In this document: positions 24,267-32,444 of the stretch, in pieces
How the letters are laid out: every line of letters begins with the position of its first letter
Numbering within the stretch: position 1 is the first letter of the stretch
NCBI GenBank assembly: GCA_039800005.1
Contig: JBDLRN010000088.1
Span: 1-35,409 of the forward strand
Source of the DNA: Casp-actino8 sp039800005
Lineage (GTDB): Bacteria; Actinomycetota; Acidimicrobiia; Acidimicrobiales; Ilumatobacteraceae
Direction: 5' to 3'
DNA: 35,409 bases
Position numbers and translations under genes: made by a program
Notes under the pieces: generated by a model
Seen by the model: only the letters and a program-made list of their open reading frames with translations
Databases searched by the model: none
What the model was told of the DNA's origin: nothing

Positions 24267-26480
24267 GTGAGCTATCCGAGTCGTCCCGAGCGTGCACCCA
24301 ACATCGTCATCGTCGTCCTCGACGACGTGGGCTTCGGCCAGTTGGGATGTTTCGGCTCACCGATCGCCTCCCCGAACATCGACCGTCTCGCCGCCGAAGG
24401 TCTGCGCTACAACCGGTTCCACGTCACGTCGATCTGCTCGTCGACACGCGCCACGCTCATGACCGGCCGCAATCATCATGCCGTCGGTGTGGGAGCGACG
24501 CAGGAGACGGCGTTCGCACTTCCGGGATACAGCGGGCGACTGCCCAAGTCGGCCGCCGCCCTGCCTCGGCTTCTCCGCGACCGGGGCTACAACACCATGT
24601 GCATCGGCAAGTGGCATCTCACACCGCAGGCCGAGTACTCGGCCGCCGGTCCGTTCGATCGCTGGCCGCTCGGCCTCGGCTTCGAGCGCTACTACGGATT
24701 CCTCGGTGCCGAGACCAACCAGTGGTCGCCCGAACTCGTGCGCGACAACACACCCATCGAAGTGCCCGCGTGCACCTCGCAAAGCGAGACGTATCACCTC
24801 ACCGACGACCTGGCCGATCAGGCAATCGAGATGCTGCGCTCCCAGCATCAGGCAGCGCCCGACAAGCCGTTCCTTCTCTGGTTCGCCACCGGTGCGGCGC
24901 ATGCGCCGCACCACGTGGCCACCGAATGGTCCGACACCTACCGCGGCGCGTTCGACGACGGCTGGGAGGCACTGCGCCGGTCGATCTTCCGGCGACAACT
25001 CGAACTCGGTGTGATTCCGACCGACACCGTTCTCACCCCACGTCCGTCGTGGGTTCCGGAATGGTCGAGCCTCTCCGCCGACGAGCGACGGCTGTTCGCT
25101 CGCTACATGGAAGTGTTCGCCGGAATGCTCACCCATACCGATGCCCAGATCGGACGGGTGCTCGACGAGATCGAACGGCAAGGACGCTCCGACGACACCA
25201 TCGTGATGGTCATGTCCGACAACGGAACGAGCAGCGAGGGCGGACCGCACGGGACGCTCAACGAAGCGGCGTCGTGGCTGGGCGATCACTCGACGATCGC
25301 CGAAGCCCTGGCTGCCATCGACGAGATCGGCGGACCGAACCACTCCAATCACTACCCGTGGGGGTGGGCCTGGGCCGGCAACAGCCCATTCCGCCTCTGG
25401 AAGCGTTACTCGTGGCTCGGCGGCGTGCGCGCGCCGTTCGTGATGCGCTGGCCCAAAGGCGTCGACGATGCCGGTGCCGTGCGCTCGCAGTTCATGCATT
25501 CGATCGATATCGCACCCACGTTGCTGGCCTGTCTCGGTGACGAGATGCCGGCCGTGGTCGACGGAGTGGCACAACAGCGCATCGCCGGTCGTGATGCATC
25601 GGCCTCGTTCGGCGACGCGTCGGCACCGGAGTTCCGCACCACGCAGTACTTCGAGATGCACGGCTCGCGATCGATCTATCACGAGGGCTGGAAGGCCACC
25701 AGCAACTTCGTGTCACCTCTGTTCGGCGAACGAGATCACATCACCGGCAGCCACTCGTACGACACCGATCGCTGGGAGTTGTTCGATCTGAACGCCGACT
25801 TCTCCGAGTCGACCGATCTCTCCGACCGCCACCCCGAACGGTTACGCGAACTCGAAGACCTCTGGGTGCGCGAAGCCACCGAGAATCAGGTGTTCCCCCT
25901 GTTCGACCCGTCGGCCAACTACCCGGCCCATCCCACCGAGTATCCCCTTCCCCGTCGCGCGCGGTATCGACCCGGCGATCAGCCGATCGCCGCCGGACGC
26001 GTGCCGGCCATGTTCGGCGGCTTCACCATGACCGCCGAGTTCGACGGCGATTCCTCCACCCGCGGCGTGATCGGGGCCATCGGCGATCGCCACGGCGGCT
26101 GGGCCCTGCACGTGGTCGACGGCCAGGTGCGCTTCGACGTGGTGTACGGGCATCACCGCGCTCATCTGCACGCTCCGTCTCCGCTCGATCGCGGGCGGCA
26201 CGCCGTTCAGGTGTCGATGAACGCCGGCGCCCTGACGCTCGCGGTGAGCGGCACACCGGTCGCCGACGGGCATTACGGCGGCCTCTTCATGTTCCCGGGC
26301 GTCACCACCGCTGCGGGCGGACTGTGGATCGGACGCCACGACGGACAATCGGTGGTCGACGACTATTCGTCACCGGGCCATTTCACCGGAACCCTGCATC
26401 ACCTCGAGATCGAGAGCGGTTCTCCGAAGGGCGGCTTGTCGCTCGCTGCCACCATGCGACTCGGTGAAGCCAGCGACTGA
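24267..26480 (+). CDS. Arylsulfatase-type sulfatase with a variant formylglycine motif
   Basis: A 737-residue sulfatase of the large arylsulfatase group. Metal-binding Asp19-Asp20 lie in VVLDDVGFGQLGCFG. The active-site motif is C57-S-S-T-R61-ATLMTGRNHH; the Cys would be converted to formylglycine. The family consensus is C-x-P/A-x-R, so Ser59 is unusual. IGKWHL and MVMSDNGTSSEGG are conserved metal and substrate blocks. There is no signal peptide, so it is predicted cytosolic. After about residue 575 a beta-rich segment (FGGFTMTAEF to GTLHHLEIESG) looks LamG/concanavalin-like. It hydrolyses sulfate esters; the natural substrate is unknown. No formylglycine-generating enzyme is in the window. 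The GTG start has a -10 box 6 nt upstream. Confidence 0.92.
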   Translation: MSYPSRPERAPNIVIVVLDDVGFGQLGCFGSPIASPNIDRLAAEGLRYNRFHVTSICSSTRATLMTGRNHHAVGVGATQETAFALPGYSGRLPKSAAALPRLLRDRGYNTMCIGKWHLTPQAEYSAAGPFDRWPLGLGFERYYGFLGAETNQWSPELVRDNTPIEVPACTSQSETYHLTDDLADQAIEMLRSQHQAAPDKPFLLWFATGAAHAPHHVATEWSDTYRGAFDDGWEALRRSIFRRQLELGVIPTDTVLTPRPSWVPEWSSLSADERRLFARYMEVFAGMLTHTDAQIGRVLDEIERQGRSDDTIVMVMSDNGTSSEGGPHGTLNEAASWLGDHSTIAEALAAIDEIGGPNHSNHYPWGWAWAGNSPFRLWKRYSWLGGVRAPFVMRWPKGVDDAGAVRSQFMHSIDIAPTLLACLGDEMPAVVDGVAQQRIAGRDASASFGDASAPEFRTTQYFEMHGSRSIYHEGWKATSNFVSPLFGERDHITGSHSYDTDRWELFDLNADFSESTDLSDRHPERLRELEDLWVREATENQVFPLFDPSANYPAHPTEYPLPRRARYRPGDQPIAAGRVPAMFGGFTMTAEFDGDSSTRGVIGAIGDRHGGWALHVVDGQVRFDVVYGHHRAHLHAPSPLDRGRHAVQVSMNAGALTLAVSGTPVADGHYGGLFMFPGVTTAAGGLWIGRHDGQSVVDDYSSPGHFTGTLHHLEIESGSPKGGLSLAATMRLGEASD

Positions 26481-26502
26481 GAAATCTCGGCGAACAGCCG
26501 AG
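26481..26502 (-). terminator. Hairpin between the sulfatase and potC, probable terminator of the pot operon
   Basis: Arms CTCGGC (26486-26491) and GCCGAG (26497-26502) around five bases. On the minus strand the stem is followed by ATTTCTC, a weak T-rich tail. It fills the 27-bp gap between the convergent stops. Confidence 0.5.
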
Positions 26503-26507
26503 CACGG

Positions 26508-27329
26508 TCAGGCCGTTTGACCGAGGCGCTTGCGACGTCGCTGGCCGAGCACCGAGCCAACCGCCATGATCGTCACCGTGACCACCAAGATGACCGTGGC
26601 GAGCACGTTGATCTGCGGCGGCAACTCGACGCGCGACGCACCGAAGATGCGCAACGGGAACGTGAGGGTCGAGCCGGCGTTGAAGAACGTGATGATGAAG
26701 TCGTCGAGCGACAGAGCGAACGCCAGCAACGAGGCGGCGAGAATGCCGGGCAGGATCAACGGAAAGGTGATCTTCCAGAACGTGCGCATGGGCGACGCGC
26801 CGAGGTCCTGCGCCGCCTGTTCGAGCGTCCAGTCGAAGCCACGAATGCGGGCCCGCACGGTGAGGGCGACGAAGCTCACCTGGAACATGGCGTGGGCGAT
26901 GACGATGGTGGTGAAGCCGAAGTCGACCACGCTCTGACCGAGGAACAAGGTGGCCAGCGACGAACCCAGCACGATCTCGGGCGTGGTGAGCGGCAGCACG
27001 AGCAGGAAGTTGTAAGCCGCCGAGCCGCGGAATCGATAGCGCGACAAGGCGATGGCGATCATCGATCCGAGCACGGTGGCGATCAGGGTCGACACCGCGG
27101 CGATCTGCAAGCTCGTCACGAAAGCGTCGGTGAGCGCAGTGTCGGAGAACGGGTCGGTCCAGTTCTCGAGCGTGAAGTTCTGCCAGATGATGTTGAACTT
27201 GCCGACCGGTTCGTTGAACGAGAAGGCCACGATGAAAGCGATGGGCAGGAAGAGGTAGACGAAGCCGAAACCGGCGAACACGTTGAGGGCGAGGCGCCCG
27301 ATCTTGCCGCGCTTGGTGGTCACGCTCAT
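26508..27329 (-). CDS. potC: Polyamine-type ABC transporter permease
   Basis: A 273-residue inner-membrane permease with six hydrophobic segments. The EAA loop that contacts the ATPase is EQAAQDLGASPMRTFWKITFPLILPG. SLDDFIITFF is the typical PotC/YdcV block following it. Length agrees with PotC (about 264 in E. coli). The ATG at 27329 overlaps the potB stop as ATGA. It is the last gene of the ALDH > potA > potD > potB > potC unit. The substrate, spermidine or putrescine, is inferred from family and context. Confidence 0.92.
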   Translation of the reverse strand: MSVTTKRGKIGRLALNVFAGFGFVYLFLPIAFIVAFSFNEPVGKFNIIWQNFTLENWTDPFSDTALTDAFVTSLQIAAVSTLIATVLGSMIAIALSRYRFRGSAAYNFLLVLPLTTPEIVLGSSLATLFLGQSVVDFGFTTIVIAHAMFQVSFVALTVRARIRGFDWTLEQAAQDLGASPMRTFWKITFPLILPGILAASLLAFALSLDDFIITFFNAGSTLTFPLRIFGASRVELPPQINVLATVILVVTVTIMAVGSVLGQRRRKRLGQTA

Positions 27330-28402
27330 GCCAGATCGTCCGTTCCGAAGAAGCGGCTGTACACGATCACCAGCACCGTGATGATGGCCATGAGGACGAA
27401 CGACATGGCACTGGCCACCGGATAGTTGTTCTGACGCAGGAACTGGTCCTGGATCGAGTTGCCGATCATCGTGGTGTTTGGGTTGCCGAGGAACTGTGCG
27501 TTCACGAAGTCACCGGCTGCCGGGATGAAGGTGAGCAACGTACCGGCGAACACACCAGGGATCGACAGCGGCAGGACGATCTGGCGGAACGCGCGGGATG
27601 CCGACGAATAGAGATCCTGGGCCGCGTCCACCAGACGAACGTCGATCTTCTCGAGACTCACGTAGATCGGCAGGATCATGAACGGCAAGAAGTTGTAGGT
27701 GAGGCCGCCGATCACCGCCGCCGGCGTGTTGATCAACTTCCCGTTGTCCATGATGTTGAGGGCTTCGAGAGGACCGGTGAGTTGCAGCGCATTCAGAACG
27801 TCGACGGCCGGTCCGCTGTCGGCCAGGATCGACGTCCAGGCGATGGTGCGGATCAGGTAACTGGTGAAGAACGGGATCACCACCAGACCCAACAGGATGT
27901 TGCGGTACTTGCCGCCACGGAACGCGATCACGTAGGCGATCGGGTAGCCGATCAAGATGGTGAACAAGGTGGCCGTGCCGGCGTAGAGGAAGGCCCGTGC
28001 GAACTGAGGGCCGAAGTCGGTGAAGGCCTTGCCGTAGTTGGCGAACTCCCACGAGAAGGTGGGGAACACGTCGAAGCGCGACTCTTTCGACGAGAGCGAG
28101 CTCCGCAACAGCGTCCACAGCGGCGCCAGGTAGAAGATCGCCAGCCACATCGACCCCGGCTTCAAGAGACCGTACGGAGCGAGGGCCCGCTTGGTCTCCG
28201 GGCTGCCGAGGAGCGCCAAGGTGATCCACCCGACCACCACCAGCGCGGCGAGCACCAGAACGAGAAGCGAGATGGGTCCAGAGACCCATCTCGCTCCGAC
28301 GGCCAGAAGTGCCACGCCCGTGAGGACGAGGCTGAGAAGGCCGGCCCGTTCGCCCGAGACTCCGGTGAGCGATCTCACCCTCGACAGCACGGGAGCGGCC
28401 AC
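27326..28402 (-). CDS. potB: Polyamine-type ABC transporter permease with N-terminal extension
   Basis: A 358-residue permease. The PotB core starts near residue 84 (MWLAIFYLAPLWTLLRSSL) and contains the EAA-type loop DAAQDLYSSASRAFRQIVLPLSIPG followed by FIPAAGDFVNAQFLGN. E. coli PotB has about 275-285 residues. Here some 80 additional residues carry two hydrophobic segments (LLSLVLTGVALLAVGA and ISLLVLVLAALVVVGWITLALLG) before the core. The GTG start at 28402 is 7 bp after potD. A later start that removes the extension is possible, but hydrophobic segments in frame argue that it is translated. Confidence 0.9.
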   Translation of the reverse strand: MAAPVLSRVRSLTGVSGERAGLLSLVLTGVALLAVGARWVSGPISLLVLVLAALVVVGWITLALLGSPETKRALAPYGLLKPGSMWLAIFYLAPLWTLLRSSLSSKESRFDVFPTFSWEFANYGKAFTDFGPQFARAFLYAGTATLFTILIGYPIAYVIAFRGGKYRNILLGLVVIPFFTSYLIRTIAWTSILADSGPAVDVLNALQLTGPLEALNIMDNGKLINTPAAVIGGLTYNFLPFMILPIYVSLEKIDVRLVDAAQDLYSSASRAFRQIVLPLSIPGVFAGTLLTFIPAAGDFVNAQFLGNPNTTMIGNSIQDQFLRQNNYPVASAMSFVLMAIITVLVIVYSRFFGTDDLA

Positions 28403-28409
28403 GTGACGA

Positions 28410-29561
28410 CTAGGCCCCGATGATGGCCGAGAAGGCCTCTTCGAATTGCGCCTCCACGTCCTCGCTCAGATCGGCGAACGGGAAGAAGCGCTTCTTCGTC
28501 TCGTCGTCAGGGAAGAGGAGCGGGTTGTCGGCGAGGGCCGCGTCGATCTTGGCGACTTCGTCGCGCACACCCTTGACCGGTGAGATGTACTGCACGAAGG
28601 CCGTGATCTGCGCGGCCTGCACCGGGTCGTACACGAAGTCCATGAACTTGGCGGCCGCCTCGACGTTCTTCGCTCCCTTCGGAACCACCATGGTGTCCCA
28701 CCACAGGGTGGCCCCCTCTTCGGGCACGATGAACTTGACGTTCGGGTTGTCGTTGCCGAGCTGGAGCACGTCACCCGACCAGCCGATGCACGCCGCGAAA
28801 TTGCCGAGGCTCAAGTCGTCGATGTAGTCGTTGCCGGTGAAGGCGCGGATCTGACCGTCGGCCTTGGCCTTCTCGAGTTGCTCGAAGGCACCTGCCGCCT
28901 GGTCGAACGACGAGATCTCCGATGGGTTGACCCCGAGACCGAGCAACAACAGACCGACCGTGTCGCGCATCTCGGTCAGCATGCCGATCTTGCCCTTGAA
29001 AGCCGGGTCGAACAGGTCGGCCATGCTCTTCAACTCACGGCCCGTGGCCTCGACGTTGTAGGCGATGCCGGCGATACCCGACTGCCACGGCAGGCTGAAC
29101 TCGCCCGTCGGGTCACTCGGCGGATTCTTGAAGGCGTCCTCGAGATTCTTGGCGTTGGGCACCTTGTCGAGCGGCAGCTTCTCGAGCCAGCCGAGGTTGC
29201 GCAGACGACCGGCCATCCACTGGGTGGGCATGATGATGTCGGGCTCGATGGTCTTACCCGTGCCGAGGAGCGGCTGGATCTTGGCGAAGTACTCGAGGTT
29301 GTCGTTGTAGGCCTCGGAGTACGTGGCTGCGACACCCGACGCCGCGATGAAGCGGTCGATGGTGCCGAGTACGTCACCTTCGGTCAGGTCGATGTACTCG
29401 GGCCAGTTCTCGATGAGGAGGCTGCCTCCGCCACCTCCGCTCTCGCCGTCGTCACCACCGCAGGCGGCGAGAATCGCCGGCAACGAGAGTCCGGCGGCGC
29501 CGAGTACGCCGGAGCGAATGAGAAGTTCGCGGCGTGAAAAACCCCGCTTCGGTGCGTTCAT
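28410..29561 (-). CDS. potD: Polyamine-type ABC transporter substrate-binding lipoprotein
   Basis: A 383-residue binding protein of the PotD/PotF family. The N-terminus has a twin-arginine signal, SRRELLI (9-15), and a lipobox LAAC with Cys34, so it is probably Tat-exported and lipid-anchored. LLIENWPEYIDL opens the mature domain, as in PotD (NWxxYI). WQSGIAGIAYN, LLLLGLGVNPSE and IPEEGA-like VPEEGATLWWD are further family blocks; the last normally holds acidic and Trp residues contacting the amine. The ATG at 29561 has GGAGG 8 nt upstream. A long open frame upstream of it is not homologous. An inverted repeat lies 38 bp before the start. Confidence 0.94.
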   Translation of the reverse strand: MNAPKRGFSRRELLIRSGVLGAAGLSLPAILAACGGDDGESGGGGGSLLIENWPEYIDLTEGDVLGTIDRFIAASGVAATYSEAYNDNLEYFAKIQPLLGTGKTIEPDIIMPTQWMAGRLRNLGWLEKLPLDKVPNAKNLEDAFKNPPSDPTGEFSLPWQSGIAGIAYNVEATGRELKSMADLFDPAFKGKIGMLTEMRDTVGLLLLGLGVNPSEISSFDQAAGAFEQLEKAKADGQIRAFTGNDYIDDLSLGNFAACIGWSGDVLQLGNDNPNVKFIVPEEGATLWWDTMVVPKGAKNVEAAAKFMDFVYDPVQAAQITAFVQYISPVKGVRDEVAKIDAALADNPLLFPDDETKKRFFPFADLSEDVEAQFEEAFSAIIGA

Positions 29562-29598
29562 CAGTGTCCTCCCTGATTCTGTGACGTGGTGTCGATCG

Positions 29599-29613
29599 CT
29601 CTGCCGAGCAGAG
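29599..29613. repeat. Inverted repeat in the potA-potD gap
   Basis: CTCTGC-cga-GCAGAG, a perfect 6-bp stem with three-base loop, in the 97-bp gap upstream of potD. As RNA it could protect or separate the potD part of the transcript. There is no T-run beside it, so it does not look like a terminator. Confidence 0.4.
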
Positions 29614-29658
29614 AGACCCGGATAACGGTACTCAACATCGAGGCAATGGACGGCTCGT

Positions 29659-30789
29659 TCACAGAGCCGCTTCCACGTGGTCGACATCGAGACCGGTGGC
29701 GCCGGCGCGCTCGGGCCAACCGGCCAGCGCATAGGCCGCCGAGTTCGACCAGCCGACCCAGTGCTCGTTTCCGGGCCGCAACGACGGCAGATCGCTGTCG
29801 GCATCGGCTTCGGCCGACAGTTCGGTGCCGTCGGGCATCTCGACGACCACTCGCAACCAAGCCCCCTGGAAGATCACGCTGGTGACGGTGCCGCGCAGGC
29901 CGAACCCGTCGGCGGGCTTCTCGGCCACCGGGTGGAGCCGCTCGGGCCGAAGCATGACCGACACCTTGGAGCCCACGGGATGCTCGCCGGTGGCCGCCAC
30001 TCGCTGCCCGTTGAGCAGTTCGACCACACAACCCGAACTCGTGGTGTCGCGCACGTGGCCCGGCAGCAGGTTGGCCGACCCGATGAAGCCGGCCACGAAC
30101 AGACTCTGCGGCCGGTTGTAGATCTCCTCGGGCGTGCCGATCTGTTCGACCACACCTTCGTTCATCACCGCGATGCGATCGGACATGGTGAGAGCCTCAC
30201 CCTGGTCGTGGGTCACGAACACGAAGGTGATCTCGACTTCGCGCTGGATGCGCTTCAACTCGATCTGCATCGCCTCGCGCAACTTCAGGTCGAGGGCGGC
30301 GAGCGGCTCGTCGAGCAGAAGGGCACTCGGCATGTTGACCAACGCTCGGGCCAACGCCACGCGCTGCTGCTGGCCACCGGAGAGCTGAGACGGGCGGCGG
30401 GTGGCGAAGTCTCCCAGGCGAACGACCTCGAGCATCTCGGACACCCGACTCTTCACCTCGGATTCGGCGACCTTCTTGGCGCGCAGTCCGAAGGCCACGT
30501 TGTCGGCCACCGACATGTGCGGGAAGAGCGCGTACTGCTGGAAGACGGTGTTGACGTTGCGCTTGTGCGGCGGAACCGCCGACACGTCGACGCCCTCGAG
30601 CATCACCTGACCGGTCGTGGGCTGTTCGAACCCGGCGATCATCTTGAGGGTGGTGGTCTTGCCGCAACCGGAGGGGCCCAGCATGGCGAAGAACTCGCCG
30701 CGGCGAATGGAGAAGTCGGCTCGTTTGACGGCCTGGAAATCGCCGAACGTCTTGCTGACGTCGCGCAGTTCGATGACCTGATCGTTCAC
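29659..30789 (-). CDS. potA: Polyamine-type ABC transporter ATP-binding protein
   Basis: A 376-residue ATPase, close to the 378 of E. coli PotA. Walker A is GPSGCGKTTT (38-47), signature LSGGQQQR (136-143), Walker B ALLLDEPLAALD, switch VTHDQGEAL. NTVFQQYALFPHMSVADNVAFGL is the Q-loop of the MalK/PotA group. A TOBE regulatory domain follows (about 275-360). The GTG start at 30789 lies 100 bp after the dehydrogenase stop. That gap contains TAGTTT on the minus strand at 30859-30864, a possible internal promoter with a leader of about 60 nt. Confidence 0.95.
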   Translation of the reverse strand: MNDQVIELRDVSKTFGDFQAVKRADFSIRRGEFFAMLGPSGCGKTTTLKMIAGFEQPTTGQVMLEGVDVSAVPPHKRNVNTVFQQYALFPHMSVADNVAFGLRAKKVAESEVKSRVSEMLEVVRLGDFATRRPSQLSGGQQQRVALARALVNMPSALLLDEPLAALDLKLREAMQIELKRIQREVEITFVFVTHDQGEALTMSDRIAVMNEGVVEQIGTPEEIYNRPQSLFVAGFIGSANLLPGHVRDTTSSGCVVELLNGQRVAATGEHPVGSKVSVMLRPERLHPVAEKPADGFGLRGTVTSVIFQGAWLRVVVEMPDGTELSAEADADSDLPSLRPGNEHWVGWSNSAAYALAGWPERAGATGLDVDHVEAAL

Positions 30790-30889
30790 GACCCGACCAG
30801 TGCTCCCCTCTGTTCCCTCGATGCCCTCCGGGACCGGCCCGCATCGGAGCCGGACCGCAAACTACACCCTGATCCTCCGGTATCTCGCC

Positions 30890-32314
30890 TCAACTGTCGA
30901 GATTCGCCATCACGTGCTTGATGCGCGTGTAGTCGTCGAGCGCATAAGCCGACAGGTCCTTGCCGTAGCCCGACTTCTTGAAACCACCGTGGGGCATCTC
31001 GGCCACCATCGGGATGTGCGTGTTGACCCACACGCAACCGAAGTCGAGACGGCGGGTGACGCGCATGGCCCGGCCGAAATCCTTGGTCCAGACACTCGAC
31101 GCCAAGCCATAGTCGACACCGTTGGCCATCCGGACGGCCTCGTCCTCGTCGGCGAAGGTCTGAACGGTGATCACGGGGCCGAAGATCTCGGTTTGGACCA
31201 TCTCGTCGGTCTGCTTCAGGTCGCACACGACAGTGGGCGGGAAGAAGTATCCCTGCGACCCTTGCCGTTGTCCGCCGGTGGTGACGGTGGCGTGCGACGG
31301 CAGTCGGTCGAAGAACCCGGCGACTCGAGCCAGCTGGTTGGAGTTGTTCACCGGTCCGAAGAGCACGTCGTCGGTGGGGGCTCCACAGCCGGTGCCCTTG
31401 GCCTGCTCGGTGAGAGCGGCCACGAAGTCGCGGTAGACGCCCTCGGCACAGAGGACCCGGGTGGCGGCCGTGCAGTCCTGGCCGGCGTTGAAGTAACCGG
31501 CGATGGCGATGCCCTCGGCCGCGGCGGCCAGATCGGCGTCGTCGAACACGATCACCGGTGCCTTGCCCCCGAGTTCGAGGTGGACCCGCTTCAGTGACTT
31601 GGCGGCCGCTTCGGCCACCTCCATGCCGGCGCGCACCGAACCGGTGACGCTCACGAGCGACGGCGTGTCGTGCGAGACCATGGCCCGACCCGTGTCACGG
31701 TCGCCGCACACCACGTTGACCACTCCGGGTGGGAGGAACTCGGCACAGATCTCGGCGAGCAGAGTGGTGGTGACGGGAGTGGTGTCGCTCGGCTTCAACA
31801 CCACGGTGTTGCCGGCGGCCACGGCGGGAGCGAACTTCCAGACCGCCATCATCATCGGATAGTTCCAGGGCGCGACCTGCGCGCACACGCCGATCGGCTC
31901 GCGGCGGATGTAACTCGTCATGTTGGGCACGTACTCGGCCGCGCTCTTGCCCTCGAGGTGCCGGGCGGCAGTTGCGAAGAAGCGCACGTGGTCGACCATG
32001 GGCGGGATCTCCTCCGAACGAGTGATCTCGATCGGCTTGCCGCAGTTCTCGGATTCGAGGGCGATGAACTCGTCGGCCCGTCGCTCGATCTCGTCGGCGA
32101 TGCGGAAGAGCGCGAGCGAACGATCCTTGGGCGGCGTGTCACGCCAGGCCTCGAAGGCCACGGCCGCCGCACCCATGGCGGCGTCGATGTCGGTGGCACC
32201 CGAGAGCGGAGCCGTTGCGTACTGCTCGCCCGTCGAGGGGTTGACGACCGGAATGGTGCGACCATCGGCGGCGTCGACGTACTGACCATTGACAAAATTT
32301 CGGTAGGCCTTCAT
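30890..32314 (-). CDS. Gamma-aminobutyraldehyde-type dehydrogenase
   Basis: A 474-residue NAD(P)-dependent aldehyde dehydrogenase. Catalytic Cys281 is in FNAGQDCTAATRV and general-base Glu247 in HLELGGKAP. APWNYPMMMAVWKFAPA and the ending GGFKKSGYGKDLSAYALDDYT are typical of the aminobutyraldehyde/betaine aldehyde group (PatD/YdcW). It would oxidise 4-aminobutanal, the product of putrescine deamination, to GABA; the position ahead of a polyamine importer supports this. The frame is open upstream, but the ATG at 32314 matches the family N-terminus and has TAGTCT 7 nt before it. Confidence 0.88.
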   Translation of the reverse strand: MKAYRNFVNGQYVDAADGRTIPVVNPSTGEQYATAPLSGATDIDAAMGAAAVAFEAWRDTPPKDRSLALFRIADEIERRADEFIALESENCGKPIEITRSEEIPPMVDHVRFFATAARHLEGKSAAEYVPNMTSYIRREPIGVCAQVAPWNYPMMMAVWKFAPAVAAGNTVVLKPSDTTPVTTTLLAEICAEFLPPGVVNVVCGDRDTGRAMVSHDTPSLVSVTGSVRAGMEVAEAAAKSLKRVHLELGGKAPVIVFDDADLAAAAEGIAIAGYFNAGQDCTAATRVLCAEGVYRDFVAALTEQAKGTGCGAPTDDVLFGPVNNSNQLARVAGFFDRLPSHATVTTGGQRQGSQGYFFPPTVVCDLKQTDEMVQTEIFGPVITVQTFADEDEAVRMANGVDYGLASSVWTKDFGRAMRVTRRLDFGCVWVNTHIPMVAEMPHGGFKKSGYGKDLSAYALDDYTRIKHVMANLDS

Positions 32315-32321
32315 GAACGAG

Positions 32322-32327
32322 AGACTA
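32322..32327 (-). promoter_or_regulatory. -10 box of the aldehyde dehydrogenase-pot operon, leaderless geometry
   Basis: TAGTCT on the minus strand, 7 nt before the ATG at 32314. The first copy of the 29-bp repeat begins 13 bp further upstream. Confidence 0.55.
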
Positions 32328-32340
32328 GATCGGCCCGACC

Positions 32341-32417
32341 GCGTCGGGAACCCGACGACGCTGCAGAGGGCGTCGGGAATCCGACGACGCTGCAGAGGGC
32401 GTCGGGAATCCGACGAC
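32341..32417. repeat. Three tandem 29-bp repeats with inverted-repeat cores, candidate operator array
   Basis: Copies start at 32341, 32370 and 32399; the third matches over 19 bp. Each contains CGTCGG-GAA(T/C)-CCGACG at 32342-32357, 32371-32386 and 32400-32415. The first copy is a perfect 7-bp-arm palindrome around AA. Between the cores is ACGCTGCAGAGGG. The first core lies at -28 to -43 from the dehydrogenase start; the third at -30 to -45 from the P450 start. Confidence 0.7.
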
Positions 32418-32432
32418 CGTGCCGACGCCCGA

Positions 32433-32438
32433 TAGGTT
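32433..32438 (+). promoter_or_regulatory. -10 box of the P450-aminotransferase operon, leaderless geometry
   Basis: TAGGTT, 6 nt before the ATG at 32445. Confidence 0.55.
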
Positions 32439-32444
32439 CGGGGA

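Noticed and set aside
24267..26480. Signs of horizontal transfer around the sulfatase
   Set aside because: Codon use and GC look like the surroundings, its promoter follows the local leaderless form, and there are no mobile elements or tRNA-linked attachment repeats.
32341..32417. CRISPR-like repeats of 29 bp
   Set aside because: The copies are directly contiguous without spacers, only three exist, and no cas gene is near. They fit an operator array better.
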